Of a DNA stretch of 26,192 nucleotides, positions 9,048 through 16,123 are shown one piece after another. Made by a program: the position numbers and the translations under genes. The notes beneath the pieces were generated by a model, which saw only the letters and a program-made list of their open reading frames with translations, was not told the DNA's origin and searched no databases. Each line of letters starts with the position of its first letter. The stretch's first letter is position 1. This DNA is from a virus, in IMG/VR virus record IMGVR_UViG_3300036466_000044, positions 1 through 26,192 of that record; one strand, given 5' to 3'.

Positions 9048-9080
9048 AACTCTTCTGCCATTACTTTCCCTTTTGACATC
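9048..9080 (-). CDS. Tape measure protein, micro-exon 2 (33 nt)
   Basis: A 33-nt exon: G completes Met372 (AT|G), then MSKGKVMAEE (373-382), then TT of Leu383. S-K-G-K-V-x-A-E-E-L is the hallmark motif of the N-terminal conserved region of tape measure proteins, and it is absent from the two large fragments of the gene. It lies between the terminal G of intron A (9081) and the P1 U.G of intron B (9048). Because its length is a multiple of three, skipping it would keep the frame. Confidence 0.9.
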
Positions 9081-9374
9081 CAATACCTTCGAACAAGTAC
9101 GTTACCTCTTGCCCCGCAAATCCTTATTGCAGCTCTATATCGCTATAGAAGTTGAGACCATATCTTCACCCTCAGCCTTACCTGTTTGGGGTTGTGCGCT
9201 TCCACTCACTTGAGTGTACAGATTTCATAAACCTTTAAGGTTCGTTTATCTTGGTCGTTACACCTTGGAAAGAATTACTTCTAACCCTTGGCTCGGCATA
9301 ATCTACAAGAGAGTTCCACCGAATTCACACAATTTGTTCATGCTTATTACTAAGCAGCCAGACAATAATCGTCT
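9081..9374 (-). ncRNA. Group I intron A of the tape measure gene (no ORF)
   Basis: A 294-nt intron. The 5' splice site is CCAGAT|AGACG: exon CCAGAU pairs perfectly with the guide GUCUGG at 9358-9363 with U.G at the splice site. The 3' end is GGTATTG|GATGTC. The core contains AATTCGGTGGAA (P), ATGCCGAGCCAAG (Q), R (GTGTAACGACCA, 9252-9263) and S (GAAGATATGGTCTC, 9154-9167), with P7 formed by GACCA/TGGTC. The 3' half shares almost 40 bases with intron B around S. No gene is encoded, so this intron may move only together with its neighbours. Confidence 0.92.
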
Positions 9375-10489
9375 ATCTGGATCAAGGCTTTCTGACTTCG
9401 CTTCATGCTTTCATCATCTACCTTCAATGCTGTCCCGAACATACTCAATCCTGTGAATAAGTCCTCTTGTTCCGTTTGGGAAATTTTTCCTTTTGATGCA
9501 AATTTAAACTTAACGAAAGCGTCTGTAGTATCTTTCAAACTAAGACCCATTTCATCAACTATTCCATTTATGAACATCATATCTTTTGCAGCAGCTTCCG
9601 AACTACCACTTGCCGCAAGCATAGATGCCTCCATTCCCTGAAAGTCTTGTCCTACCCGCTTAATAGCAGTAGTCCCTTCAAAAATAGCATATAAGCTTGC
9701 ATAACTACGAATCATATTCCTTGTTGAATCGGTTAGACCTTTTTGGGCAATGTTAGTCTTCCTTAAACTCTTACGATAACGAGTCATATTTTCACGAACA
9801 TTAGTCATCTCGTAGCGAAGTTTTCTTAACCCTTCTAAGTCTTTATTATCTACTAAACGTTGTATTTCCTTGTCATACTTACCACTTTCGCCCATACGCC
9901 CCGCAAGTTTAAAACCTGCTGTCCTACGTATCATATCTGCCTGTTTATCCATTGCCTCTGAAAACTTACGTTCCTTTTGTTTAGAAGCTTTAAAAGCTTG
10001 TAGGCGCTTGTTTAATGACTGCCTGTAAGAGTCTTCCTCTTTCCTACGATCATCTTCCCTTTGTCTTTTTAAAGCAGCTCTACGTTTTTGCTTATCAACC
10101 CACCGCTTCCTTTCCATTTCAGAAAGTTTTGCAGACTGTTTAGCTTCTTCTTTGAAACTCTTTTCAAAAACACTTGCACTGCTTTGGGCGCTTTTGTTTG
10201 AAAGCTGGTTATTTGGCATAAGAGAACTAATTTTCTCTCTACGTTCCCATGCCTTACGAGCCTTCTCAGCTTGTATTTTACTATCCCTACCGTATGTTGC
10301 CTCATCCTTGAGTTTCTTTGCCAGCATTGTTTTGTGTGCTTTATTTTCCACTTTTGCATTGGTTGTAGCACGTTTAACTTGTTTCTTTCCTATACCGTCA
10401 AGGAGTTTATCAATCTCTTGAGCACCCTTTTTAGCTTCCTTAGAATCGGTGAGAAACTTTATTACAAATTCTTCAATTATATTAGACAT
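9375..10489 (-). CDS. Tape measure protein, exon 1 (N-terminal part)
   Basis: First exon of the tape measure gene, residues 1-371 plus two bases of codon 372. The N-terminal 200 residues are highly charged and coiled-coil-like (KAEKARKAWERREKISSL; KRQREDDRRKEEDSYRQ). The conserved tape-measure region follows (ASLYAIFEGTTAIKRVGQDFQGMEA, then a MLAASGS loop and ALKVDDESMKRSQKALIQ). An open frame continues to 9350, but its last residues (DDYCLAA) are intron translation. The spliced protein has 683 residues, rather short for a tape measure, implying a tail of roughly 100 nm if the usual 1.5 angstrom per residue holds. The start at 10489 has a weak AAGG about 11 bases upstream. Confidence 0.9.
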
Positions 10490-10506
10490 TCATATCTATA
10501 CCTTAT

Positions 10507-10532
10507 ATTATAGAAGGAGAAGAGTTTCCCCT
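10507..10532 (-). terminator. Hairpin between chaperone and tape measure genes
   Basis: On the minus strand AGAAGG pairs with CCTTCT about 12 bases later in the gap between the two genes. There is no clear U-run, so it may be an attenuator or RNA-processing site rather than a full terminator. Confidence 0.35.
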
Positions 10533-10543
10533 TCTGATTAAAA

Positions 10544-10801
10544 TTAATCTTTTGGCTTAGTGTCCTCATAATGAGCAATTTCATAATCTTGTTGCATTAG
10601 CATTTCTTCTTCATAATGAAGGTAATCTTCTATACAAGACTCGTACATAAGCTCATTGTAACTTATGCCATAATTCTTCCATGCATACTTTGCTACAGTG
10701 TTTTGGTAAAGTCTTTCTGAGTCTAAAGCAGAGGTCTTTTCCACATGGTTATCCACTATGCGTCTGTGTGTTGCATTACCTTCGACAGAATTCCTTTCCA
10801 T
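10544..10801 (-). CDS. Tail assembly chaperone, frameshift extension (GT-like)
   Basis: An 85-codon frame from an ATG at 10801 that in fact stays open upstream to the slippery site at 10825-10831. There is no ribosome site before the ATG, and the frame is -1 relative to the upstream chaperone gene. This is the arrangement of lambda G/GT and of many phages, where a -1 ribosomal shift adds a C-terminal domain to a fraction of the chaperone. The predicted long product has 131 residues of the upstream frame plus 93 of this one, about 224 in total. The extension is acidic and Tyr-rich (SYNELMYESCIEDYLHYEEE). It precedes the tape measure gene, as expected for a factor that recruits tube subunits onto the tape measure. 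Confidence 0.82.
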   Translation of the reverse strand: MERNSVEGNATHRRIVDNHVEKTSALDSERLYQNTVAKYAWKNYGISYNELMYESCIEDYLHYEEEMLMQQDYEIAHYEDTKPKD

Positions 10802-11217
10802 GATCGGGTTATAGCGTTTTCTGTAAAAAAACCTTTGAAGTTTTCCTCCAACATGAACATGATTAATTCCATAAATAATTCTGGACTACCTTGGAAATCT
10901 TGATCTAAGTCTTTATACGTGTTGAAAGTAACACCTTCATCATTACTACAGCCCATAAGCATCTTACTAATAAGCTCATCAATTTCTGGTTTATCCAAAT
11001 CATAGGCAATCATTTTCATAACATCTTTAAAAGTACTACTCTTCTGGAAAGCTGCATACTCTTCATCAACGTTCTTACTATCTAACATTTCACCCATAAC
11101 TGGGGCAATAGTTTTTAAAAGCGTACGACTACCTTTAAAAGCATCCATTGTACCAAGTAGTACGATTGTGTAAGTTTTATCTCCGATCTGTTTCTTACGT
11201 GTGGGTAATTTCATCAT
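10756..11217 (-). CDS. Tail assembly chaperone (G-like)
   Basis: A 153-residue acidic, helical protein between tail tube and tape measure genes. It starts with a basic strand region (LPTRKKQIGDKTYTIVLLG) and contains the SRTLLKTIAPVMGEML segment that resembles the R-x-x-L-L-x-x-L-x-P pattern of myophage tail assembly chaperones. ATG at 11217 (a second ATG follows directly) lies about nine bases after GAGG. Codons 129-131 (GGT TTT TTT) form the slippery site for the extension described separately. The assignment rests on order, size and the frameshift arrangement. Confidence 0.8.
   Translation of the reverse strand: MMKLPTRKKQIGDKTYTIVLLGTMDAFKGSRTLLKTIAPVMGEMLDSKNVDEEYAAFQKSSTFKDVMKMIAYDLDKPEIDELISKMLMGCSNDEGVTFNTYKDLDQDFQGSPELFMELIMFMLEENFKGFFTENAITRSWKGILSKVMQHTDA
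10825..10831 (-). promoter_or_regulatory. -1 ribosomal frameshift site (T TTT TTT)
   Basis: Seven T residues placed in the zero frame as GG-T TTT TTT ACA. This fits the X XXY YYZ rule, and a -1 slip enters the downstream open frame, which has no stop until 10544. Confidence 0.75.
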
Positions 11218-11251
11218 TGTCTCTCGCCTCTATGCCATTTTACTGTTGTAC

Positions 11252-11289
11252 AAAAAGAAAAAGCACCTACCCATGTAGGTAAGTGCTTT
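11252..11289 (-). terminator. Rho-independent terminator or attenuator after the tail tube gene
   Basis: Minus strand AAAGCAC and GTGCTTT form a seven-pair stem with an inner CTAC/GTAG stem, followed by a T-rich tail (TTTTTCTTTTTG). It lies between tube and chaperone genes and would lower chaperone expression relative to tube. Confidence 0.75.
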
Positions 11290-11307
11290 GATATAGTTTA
11301 TCTATTT

Positions 11308-11889
11308 TTAGAATAAGCCAAAGTTTTTAGCTGTGTCTTTTACAAGACCAACGAAACCAACTGCTTGTTCAGCGTAATCAATATAACGCTCTGCTGTTTC
11401 AAGAGCAGTTTCTTCTTCACCATCAGCATTAGTGGTTGTTGATGCTGTTGAAGGTGCTTGTGAGAAACCCTCTGGTCTAGATACGTATTCAACTTCACCA
11501 ACGTGGATCATATGAGTACGAGTACCCGCCTCTACACCTAAACCTTGAGGTGCCATCTTTTGCAAGTGACAATCCTTAAGTGAGCCAATTAACATACCAC
11601 CACTTCTATCCATAATGGTTACATCGAAGAATAATAAGTTATTACCATTCTTGATAGCTTCATCCATTGCAGCTAAAGCTAAGTTAACTTCATTGTTGGT
11701 TTGTTGAACCTCTATCTCAAGTGTACCCGTCTTATCAGCAATAGCTGTGTAAGCAGGAATACCATCAGCACCAGTAGTTACTGTACTGTTGTCAGAAGTT
11801 CTATCCACTGTTAATGATACCCAGCCAGAAATGTTCTGGATACCCGCGAATGCTATTTTTACGTCCTTTGGACTATATACGGTTGCCAT
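11308..11889 (-). CDS. Tail tube protein (DUF3277-like)
   Basis: A 193-residue protein directly after the sheath gene. The pattern SPKDVKIAFAGIQNISGWVSLTV, then TGTLEIEVQQTNNEVNLALAAMDEA, then FFDVTIMDRSGG fits the DUF3277 group of myophage tube proteins, which build the inner tube on which the sheath contracts. Tube proteins of this family are usually about 140-150 residues. Here about 50 extra residues at the C-terminus (a Ser/Thr/Asn-rich linker, then a helix ending KNFGLF) may be an added outer or packing element. AAGGA precedes ATG at 11889. Confidence 0.85.
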   Translation of the reverse strand: MATVYSPKDVKIAFAGIQNISGWVSLTVDRTSDNSTVTTGADGIPAYTAIADKTGTLEIEVQQTNNEVNLALAAMDEAIKNGNNLLFFDVTIMDRSGGMLIGSLKDCHLQKMAPQGLGVEAGTRTHMIHVGEVEYVSRPEGFSQAPSTASTTTNADGEEETALETAERYIDYAEQAVGFVGLVKDTAKNFGLF

Positions 11890-11900
11890 TACTTATTTCC

Positions 11901-13277
11901 TTAGTTGCCAAGTGTACCAGTGATTTCAATCATGTGGATAGCACCACGTAAAGTAGCTTTGAATGTACACTGTTTGAAAATATTAGCCGCTTTGTCTGCT
12001 GCGGTGATATTATTAACACTAGGTATCGTGATTTGTGGGTTAGGCATAATAAAATTATGGAAACCTTCATCAACGTAGTTATTAAGAACAGTTCTCACTG
12101 TGCCACGGATTTTATTCAAACTTGTTTCATCAAACGCTAAACGACCCTCTTTTTGACGGTTAAGAAGTTCTGTCAATGCAGATTCTAAATCTACTTGAAG
12201 GTTGTCACGAGCCACGATGTTCATAGTAAGCTCACCACTTGCAACCTTACCACCATAAGTGATAGAAGGATTTGAAGAGAATGAAGCGCCACTAATTTGA
12301 ACTTTGTCGTAGAAGTTTACGTTGTTTTTCTTCATGTTTGATACTTGAGTACCAGATAGGTTTTTACCCTCTGCATTTAATGCTGCTGGAATACCAGAAA
12401 CAATACGCGCGTGGTATGTAACTCTACCCGTGGTAAAAGTAGCAATCTCACCTAAAGCTGCAACTTCTGGGTAAGTGTCTTCTGCTAGGTGATGGTATTC
12501 ACCCATAGTACGGAAGTACTGGTTATCTTGTACGGTTTTTAAGCTTCCTGCTAGAGTAGTGGCATAAGAACCTTCTTCTGAAGTGGTGTAACGGTAAAGC
12601 TTAAAGCGAGATTCTGTTTCCGCAGCCAAATCTTCAATGAAAGAAACACTTTTCTCTTCACATGTTATATAGTACCATGTATCATCTTCTAATGCAATAG
12701 CTGCTAACATATCGGCTGCAGATTCATCCACATCACCAGCAGTATCTTCTAAGTTTAAAAGGTTTGTAACAGAAAACCAATCATCATTAACTTTGTGGTC
12801 AAGCTCAAGTGTTGCATCGTTACCAGTGCCTACAATAGTAGGAGTGATTTTAGCATTTAAACCTGCATCACCTGTGATTGCAATAACCATTTGGTCAAAG
12901 AGAGTTTCTGCTGTGTCAACACCAGTAGCTGTGATAGAGAGTTCTAATGCCGCAGCAGCATCTGCTGCGTTAATGGTTAACTTGTATTCTAAGCCGTCTA
13001 CCACGTCCTCTGGGGCAGAAATAACAGACTTGCTGTTAATACGACCAACCTTAATTGATTGTGGTCTAGGGGTTTGTGAGAAGCCTCCACGTAACGCTTT
13101 ATATGCTGCAGAAGTTGATGAGAAACCATCTTCTAATAAAGCATCAGCATCAGTGTATGTACGGATACGCTCAGGCCATAAGTTGTGTTTTGCCGCAAAC
13201 ATTATTCCTTGGAAACCTTGACGACCTACTGTTGCCGTTTCCAAAGAGATGTTAGCAATGGCTAATTGTACACTCAT
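11901..13277 (-). CDS. Contractile tail sheath protein (DUF3383-like)
   Basis: A 458-residue protein with the DUF3383 pattern: an N-terminal VQLAIANISLETATVGRQGF strand region, then YTDADALLEDGFSSTSAAYKALRG, then SQTPRPQSIKVGRI. The insertion domain follows (residues about 90-190), and the C-terminal half contains GEIATFTTGRVTYHARIVSG and a closing FKATLRGAIHMIEITGTLGN strand. Sheath proteins of this type form the contractile outer cylinder, so this gene is the main reason to call the phage a myovirus. AAGGA precedes ATG at 13277. The next gene, twelve bases on, encodes the tube. Confidence 0.9.
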   Translation of the reverse strand: MSVQLAIANISLETATVGRQGFQGIMFAAKHNLWPERIRTYTDADALLEDGFSSTSAAYKALRGGFSQTPRPQSIKVGRINSKSVISAPEDVVDGLEYKLTINAADAAAALELSITATGVDTAETLFDQMVIAITGDAGLNAKITPTIVGTGNDATLELDHKVNDDWFSVTNLLNLEDTAGDVDESAADMLAAIALEDDTWYYITCEEKSVSFIEDLAAETESRFKLYRYTTSEEGSYATTLAGSLKTVQDNQYFRTMGEYHHLAEDTYPEVAALGEIATFTTGRVTYHARIVSGIPAALNAEGKNLSGTQVSNMKKNNVNFYDKVQISGASFSSNPSITYGGKVASGELTMNIVARDNLQVDLESALTELLNRQKEGRLAFDETSLNKIRGTVRTVLNNYVDEGFHNFIMPNPQITIPSVNNITAADKAANIFKQCTFKATLRGAIHMIEITGTLGN

Positions 13278-13302
13278 TGATTAATCCTTAATTGGTTAGT
13301 TA

Positions 13303-14004
13303 TTATTTTATTGTACTAAAGGTTACAGCCATAGGAGCAGGGTCATCTTCATAATGATCCAATTCTCCGCCTTCGGAGGCTTCTTGAGAAGGTAATCCAC
13401 TATTAGGTGGAACGGGAGGTAAAATGTTTAAATCGGAATCTACATCTATCTGGTCAAAGTATCCAATATAATCTGTGGAAATTGAATACTCATCGATCAC
13501 AGATAAGAATATATCGAATGATCTCATTTCCATGTAAGTGTCTTGATAAACTAGATTAGAAGGGACGACATCTGATTTGTTCCTCAATGCCACACTCTGC
13601 CCATAAAAACTTTCTAACATAAGTCTGAAATGTTCTACTTCTAAACTCATATGCATTCTATTAGCAATACTATCAGCAGAATTCTTTCTGTTTCCTATAA
13701 ATTTAATATTTACAGAAACTATTTTACTTGTTTGGTAAACGTAATCATCCCCATCTAGAAAAATATTAGTGATTTCATTACCATCATCTACTATTCTATT
13801 GTGTGTCACACTACAGTAAGGATAATCAGGTAAATTAGGTTTTCGATGAGAGCCACCTTTTTCAAAGTTCCTCTCTAACACTATTGCAGGGACTTCTCCA
13901 CTTGTGCTACCATCAATACTACCTTTCATAGTGGCAAGTTGATCACCTACACTGACAGAAACTATTCGAGCAACTGCCTTTTCTAATTTATCAATATCAA
14001 TCAA
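13303..14004 (-). CDS. Neck / tail terminator-like protein
   Basis: A 233-residue protein in the position of the tail terminator, just before the sheath gene. It has an N-terminal helix (IDIDKLEKAVARIVSVSV), a central strand region (YPYCSVTHNRIVDDGNEI; KIVSVNIKFIG) and a helix (ADSIANRMHMSLE), matching the LIC12616/gp12-type neck terminator fold. A Pro/Glu/Asp-rich C-terminal tail ends at 13303. The start is TTG at 14004, with AGGAG eight bases upstream, and overlaps the previous gene by eight bases. Function from order and fold pattern only. Confidence 0.72.
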   Translation of the reverse strand: MIDIDKLEKAVARIVSVSVGDQLATMKGSIDGSTSGEVPAIVLERNFEKGGSHRKPNLPDYPYCSVTHNRIVDDGNEITNIFLDGDDYVYQTSKIVSVNIKFIGNRKNSADSIANRMHMSLEVEHFRLMLESFYGQSVALRNKSDVVPSNLVYQDTYMEMRSFDIFLSVIDEYSISTDYIGYFDQIDVDSDLNILPPVPPNSGLPSQEASEGGELDHYEDDPAPMAVTFSTIK

Positions 14005-14377
14005 CTTTATCTCTCCTATAAAATAGGCCGAGATAATGATTAGGTATCAGACTAATCCCACCTGTAGAATGTCCTGTCCAATTGGCAACATCTAAACAGT
14101 AGAATGTACGACCTTCGTAAACTATTTCATCTGCCATCCAATCTTCTAATTCATCATTGGCACGTAGTTCAGAAGGAGATCTTATTTCAATAGCATAAAC
14201 ACTTCGGAAACCATCTGGAAGTTTTAAAGTATTCTTGCCATCACGATAAGGTTGAATATTACATTCTATATCAACTGGATAATCTTCGGAAGGGACTACC
14301 TCAAAATCGATATACTGTGTACCACCATCATTTCTACTGAGAGTTTCCACTCGGTTAAACAGAGATATTTCGCTCAT
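13997..14377 (-). CDS. Head-tail connector / neck protein, small
   Basis: A 126-residue protein between the gp10-like and terminator-like genes. It has a beta-rich make-up (GGTQYIDFEVVPSEDYPVDI, then LPDGFRSVYAIEIRS, then VYEGRTFYCLDVANW, then ISLIPNHYLGLFYRR). The YEGRTFYCLDVANW segment resembles head-closure/stopper proteins that measure about 110-130 residues. Its ATG overlaps the stop of the upstream gene by four bases (ATGA). The exact neck ring cannot be named from the sequence alone. Confidence 0.7.
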   Translation of the reverse strand: MSEISLFNRVETLSRNDGGTQYIDFEVVPSEDYPVDIECNIQPYRDGKNTLKLPDGFRSVYAIEIRSPSELRANDELEDWMADEIVYEGRTFYCLDVANWTGHSTGGISLIPNHYLGLFYRRDKVD

Positions 14378-14871
14378 AAGTATTTTATCTCCATTGATAA
14401 TGATGTTTTGTAACCAAAATGATCCATAAGTTCACCTTCATCAATTAAGGGTGTAGGGTTCTTTGTTACAACTAGGTAAGCTGAGTTTCCGAATATTCCT
14501 TTTCCATCTTGCATGTACTTTCTGCCAATATCATTTAAGGCATTGTTCATGCTGTAAGTAGTTTTAACATTGAGGTAATTTTTGAATATACCGCAGAAGA
14601 ATTTAGTTTGATTTAAAGTACCACCTACAATAGGTTTTATTGGGGACATGACATCACGTTTAGGAAAGCTTACATTTAAAGCATCTGCATTAGCATGAAT
14701 AAAAGCTAAGTTTGCAAAGGTCATATTGTTTCTATTATCCCATTCACCAAAACCTGAAGCATTCGCGGGAAAACCTACATCGACACGTTTACCATCAAGA
14801 TCCTGAATCTTCTTCTTTAACTTCTTCCAAACTTGATTGTTTCTGTTTTTTCTTATTATTTTTGCTTGCAC
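14374..14871 (-). CDS. HK97 gp10-like neck / tail completion protein
   Basis: A 165-residue basic protein with the gp10-like pattern: a Lys-rich first helix, then the strand RVDVGFPANASG, then ANLAFIHANADALNVSFPKRDVM (the usual 'A-x-x-H-E-F-G ... P-x-R' motif with Glu-Phe-Gly replaced by Ala-Asn-Ala), and a C-terminal LIDEGELMDHFGYKTS turn (usual 'D-T-G-x-L'). GTG at 14871 is chosen because GGAGG lies seven bases upstream. The gene overlaps the 54-codon gene before it by 77 bases in another frame. Confidence 0.78.
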   Translation of the reverse strand: MQAKIIRKNRNNQVWKKLKKKIQDLDGKRVDVGFPANASGFGEWDNRNNMTFANLAFIHANADALNVSFPKRDVMSPIKPIVGGTLNQTKFFCGIFKNYLNVKTTYSMNNALNDIGRKYMQDGKGIFGNSAYLVVTKNPTPLIDEGELMDHFGYKTSLSMEIKYL

Positions 14872-14959
14872 GAGATTTCCTCCGTGGAGCTTTCTTTTCA
14901 GGAATTACTTCCTCTTTTGTTCCATCTGGGTATATTTTTGTAACTCTAATAGTTGCCAT
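14795..14959 (-). CDS. Small Lys-rich protein (54 aa), unknown
   Basis: A 54-codon frame beginning MATIRVTKIYPDGTKEEVIP and ending in a Lys/Arg/Ser-rich, then acidic tail. It has AAGGA eight bases before its ATG at 14959 and starts with the same ATGGCAAC context as other genes here. Its last 77 bases overlap the gp10-like gene in another frame, and the ribosome site of that gene lies inside it, which suggests coupling. I do not recognise a family. The strong start and its place in the neck operon make it a likely real gene. Confidence 0.6.
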   Translation of the reverse strand: MATIRVTKIYPDGTKEEVIPEKKAPRRKSRASKNNKKKQKQSSLEEVKEEDSGS

Positions 14960-15038
14960 TAATATATTCCTTTCTATTCTAATAATTATATAGGTAATCT
15001 AACGATTTGTCAAATCACCTATTTTATGCTAAGAGTGT

Positions 15039-15578
15039 TTAAATATCGTAGTAACGTTTATTCTTTCGTCTATTGGAAAAACAACTGTAAGGGGATTTCC
15101 TATACTCTGTTTCAACGTCATATCCATTGCGAGAATCAGGGTTATCTTTTACTCTTTGATACTCTTTCTGAGAAACACCACCAAACAATGCATAACCTAG
15201 ATCACTTTTTGCAAGGTAAGCTAACGATTCACAAACTATAGCAGGATCATTCTTGAATTTGTCTAGTAGATTTTCCCACCCAGTTGATTCATTGGGTGCA
15301 GATTCAGAGTACTCAAGTTGTATTTCGACATCGCCAACCTTCTCCCTACGCCTTGTAATTTCGGTGGTAGAGGAAGCTTGTTCTTTGTTAATAAGCCATT
15401 GTAAAGTGGATAAAAGGCTTTCATAGGTTACTATACAAAAGTCTTCATCCTCCAGAGAGTAATTATCAACACTTCGCTGAATAATTTTATTTAAGTTTTC
15501 ATCAGATATTACGGAAACGGGTAAATCTCCTAGAAGGAATCGTATTTCCTCATTAACATCTGCTATTGTAAATGTCAT
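15039..15578 (-). CDS. Head-tail adaptor / connector protein (gp6-like)
   Basis: A 179-residue, mostly helical protein. The N-terminal pattern ADVNEEIRFLLGDLPVSVISDENLNKIIQRSVDNY followed by a long helix (YESLLSTLQWLI) is that of the adaptor ring proteins that dock below the portal, which typically begin with two short helices and a D-x-x-L/I loop. The C-terminal 40 residues are basic and Tyr/Asn/Arg-rich (YSCFSNRRKNKRYYDI) and could reach into the portal channel. AGGAG lies six bases before ATG at 15578. It is the first clearly structural gene after the interrupting moron. Confidence 0.72.
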   Translation of the reverse strand: MTFTIADVNEEIRFLLGDLPVSVISDENLNKIIQRSVDNYSLEDEDFCIVTYESLLSTLQWLINKEQASSTTEITRRREKVGDVEIQLEYSESAPNESTGWENLLDKFKNDPAIVCESLAYLAKSDLGYALFGGVSQKEYQRVKDNPDSRNGYDVETEYRKSPYSCFSNRRKNKRYYDI

Positions 15579-15600
15579 TTATTTCTCCTAATTAAATTTC

Positions 15601-15681
15601 TTACCTGTTAGTTTTAAGGTGATAGATGTCACTGGTTGGACTAATGTACCTTAAAGATTGAAATTGGTAATATGTTGCCAT
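15601..15681 (-). CDS. Possible 26-residue peptide
   Basis: A short frame, MATYYQFQSLRYISP and eleven further residues, just upstream of the adaptor gene. Its start context (AGGGA then ATGGCAAC) resembles other starts in this region, but the ribosome site is weak and the length is at the limit of what can be trusted. Confidence 0.35.
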   Translation of the reverse strand: MATYYQFQSLRYISPTSDIYHLKTNR

Positions 15682-15705
15682 TATTATTTCCCTAAAGCTA
15701 ACCAC

Positions 15706-15733
15706 TTGACACTAGGTTTCATAATGTTAAAAT
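15706..15733 (+). promoter_or_regulatory. Sigma-70-type promoter of the moron gene
   Basis: TTGACA at 15706-15711, 16-base spacer, TAAAAT at 15728-15733. It faces right, against the structural operon, and lies 28 bases before the start codon of the only plus-strand gene. Confidence 0.72.
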
Positions 15734-15761
15734 GCCCCCCTTTAAAATAAGGAGACTATTT

Positions 15762-16106
15762 ATGAATTTTGATGTTAAAGAAAGTGTCTTAACTTTTGAC
15801 AAAACAATCCAAGTCGCTAAAGGAGATAAAACTTTTCCTTATCTTACTTTGTTGAAATTGGATAACTATTGTTACATAGTGTGTCATGTTAAGAACAAAA
15901 TACCCTCTAAGAAGGAACTTCTTTCTGGGAAAGGATATTCTGAGAAGGGGTATAGTTGGGAAATGACCTCTGATCGGGAATATAACACTATTAAGAAAGG
16001 TATCACTTGCTTACAAAATAACCCCGCTCATGGTATTATTACATTCAGCTATTTATTAGGTTATTGCGAGGCGTGTGGTGTTGACCTATTGGATTATTTA
16101 GATTAA
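15762..16106 (+). CDS. Plus-strand 'moron' protein of unknown function (114 aa)
   Basis: The only convincing plus-strand gene. ATG at 15762 has AAGGAG seven bases upstream. The frame is open further upstream (to 15732), but that would place the start over the promoter -10 box. The product is a small soluble protein: MNFDVKESVLTFDKTIQVAKGD, a strand-rich middle (YLTLLKLDNYCYIVCHVKN), a Lys/Gly-rich loop, and a helical end with two cysteines (LGYCEACGVDLLDYLD). No signal peptide or membrane segment. I recognise no family. A promoter, one gene and a terminator inserted in opposite orientation between head genes is the classic layout of a moron, which often serves in superinfection exclusion, anti-defence or host modification. 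That role is inferred from layout only. Confidence 0.85.
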   Translation: MNFDVKESVLTFDKTIQVAKGDKTFPYLTLLKLDNYCYIVCHVKNKIPSKKELLSGKGYSEKGYSWEMTSDREYNTIKKGITCLQNNPAHGIITFSYLLGYCEACGVDLLDYLD

Positions 16107-16123
16107 CCCCGCCCTTTACGCAA

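Noticed and set aside
9350-9374. C-terminal residues DDYCLAA of the first tape measure fragment
   Set aside because: They are translation of the first intron bases; P1 pairing places the splice site at 9375.
10069-10371. Minus-strand frame of 100 codons inside tape measure exon 1
   Set aside because: Alternative frame of the Lys/Arg-rich coiled-coil region, with no independent start signal.
10801-10803. ATG as an independent start for the second chaperone gene
   Set aside because: No ribosome site upstream, and the frame is open back to the slippery sequence, which fits a frameshift product better.
12793-13221. Plus-strand open frame of 142 codons opposite the sheath gene
   Set aside because: Antisense shadow of a well-recognised sheath gene; no promoter or ribosome site.
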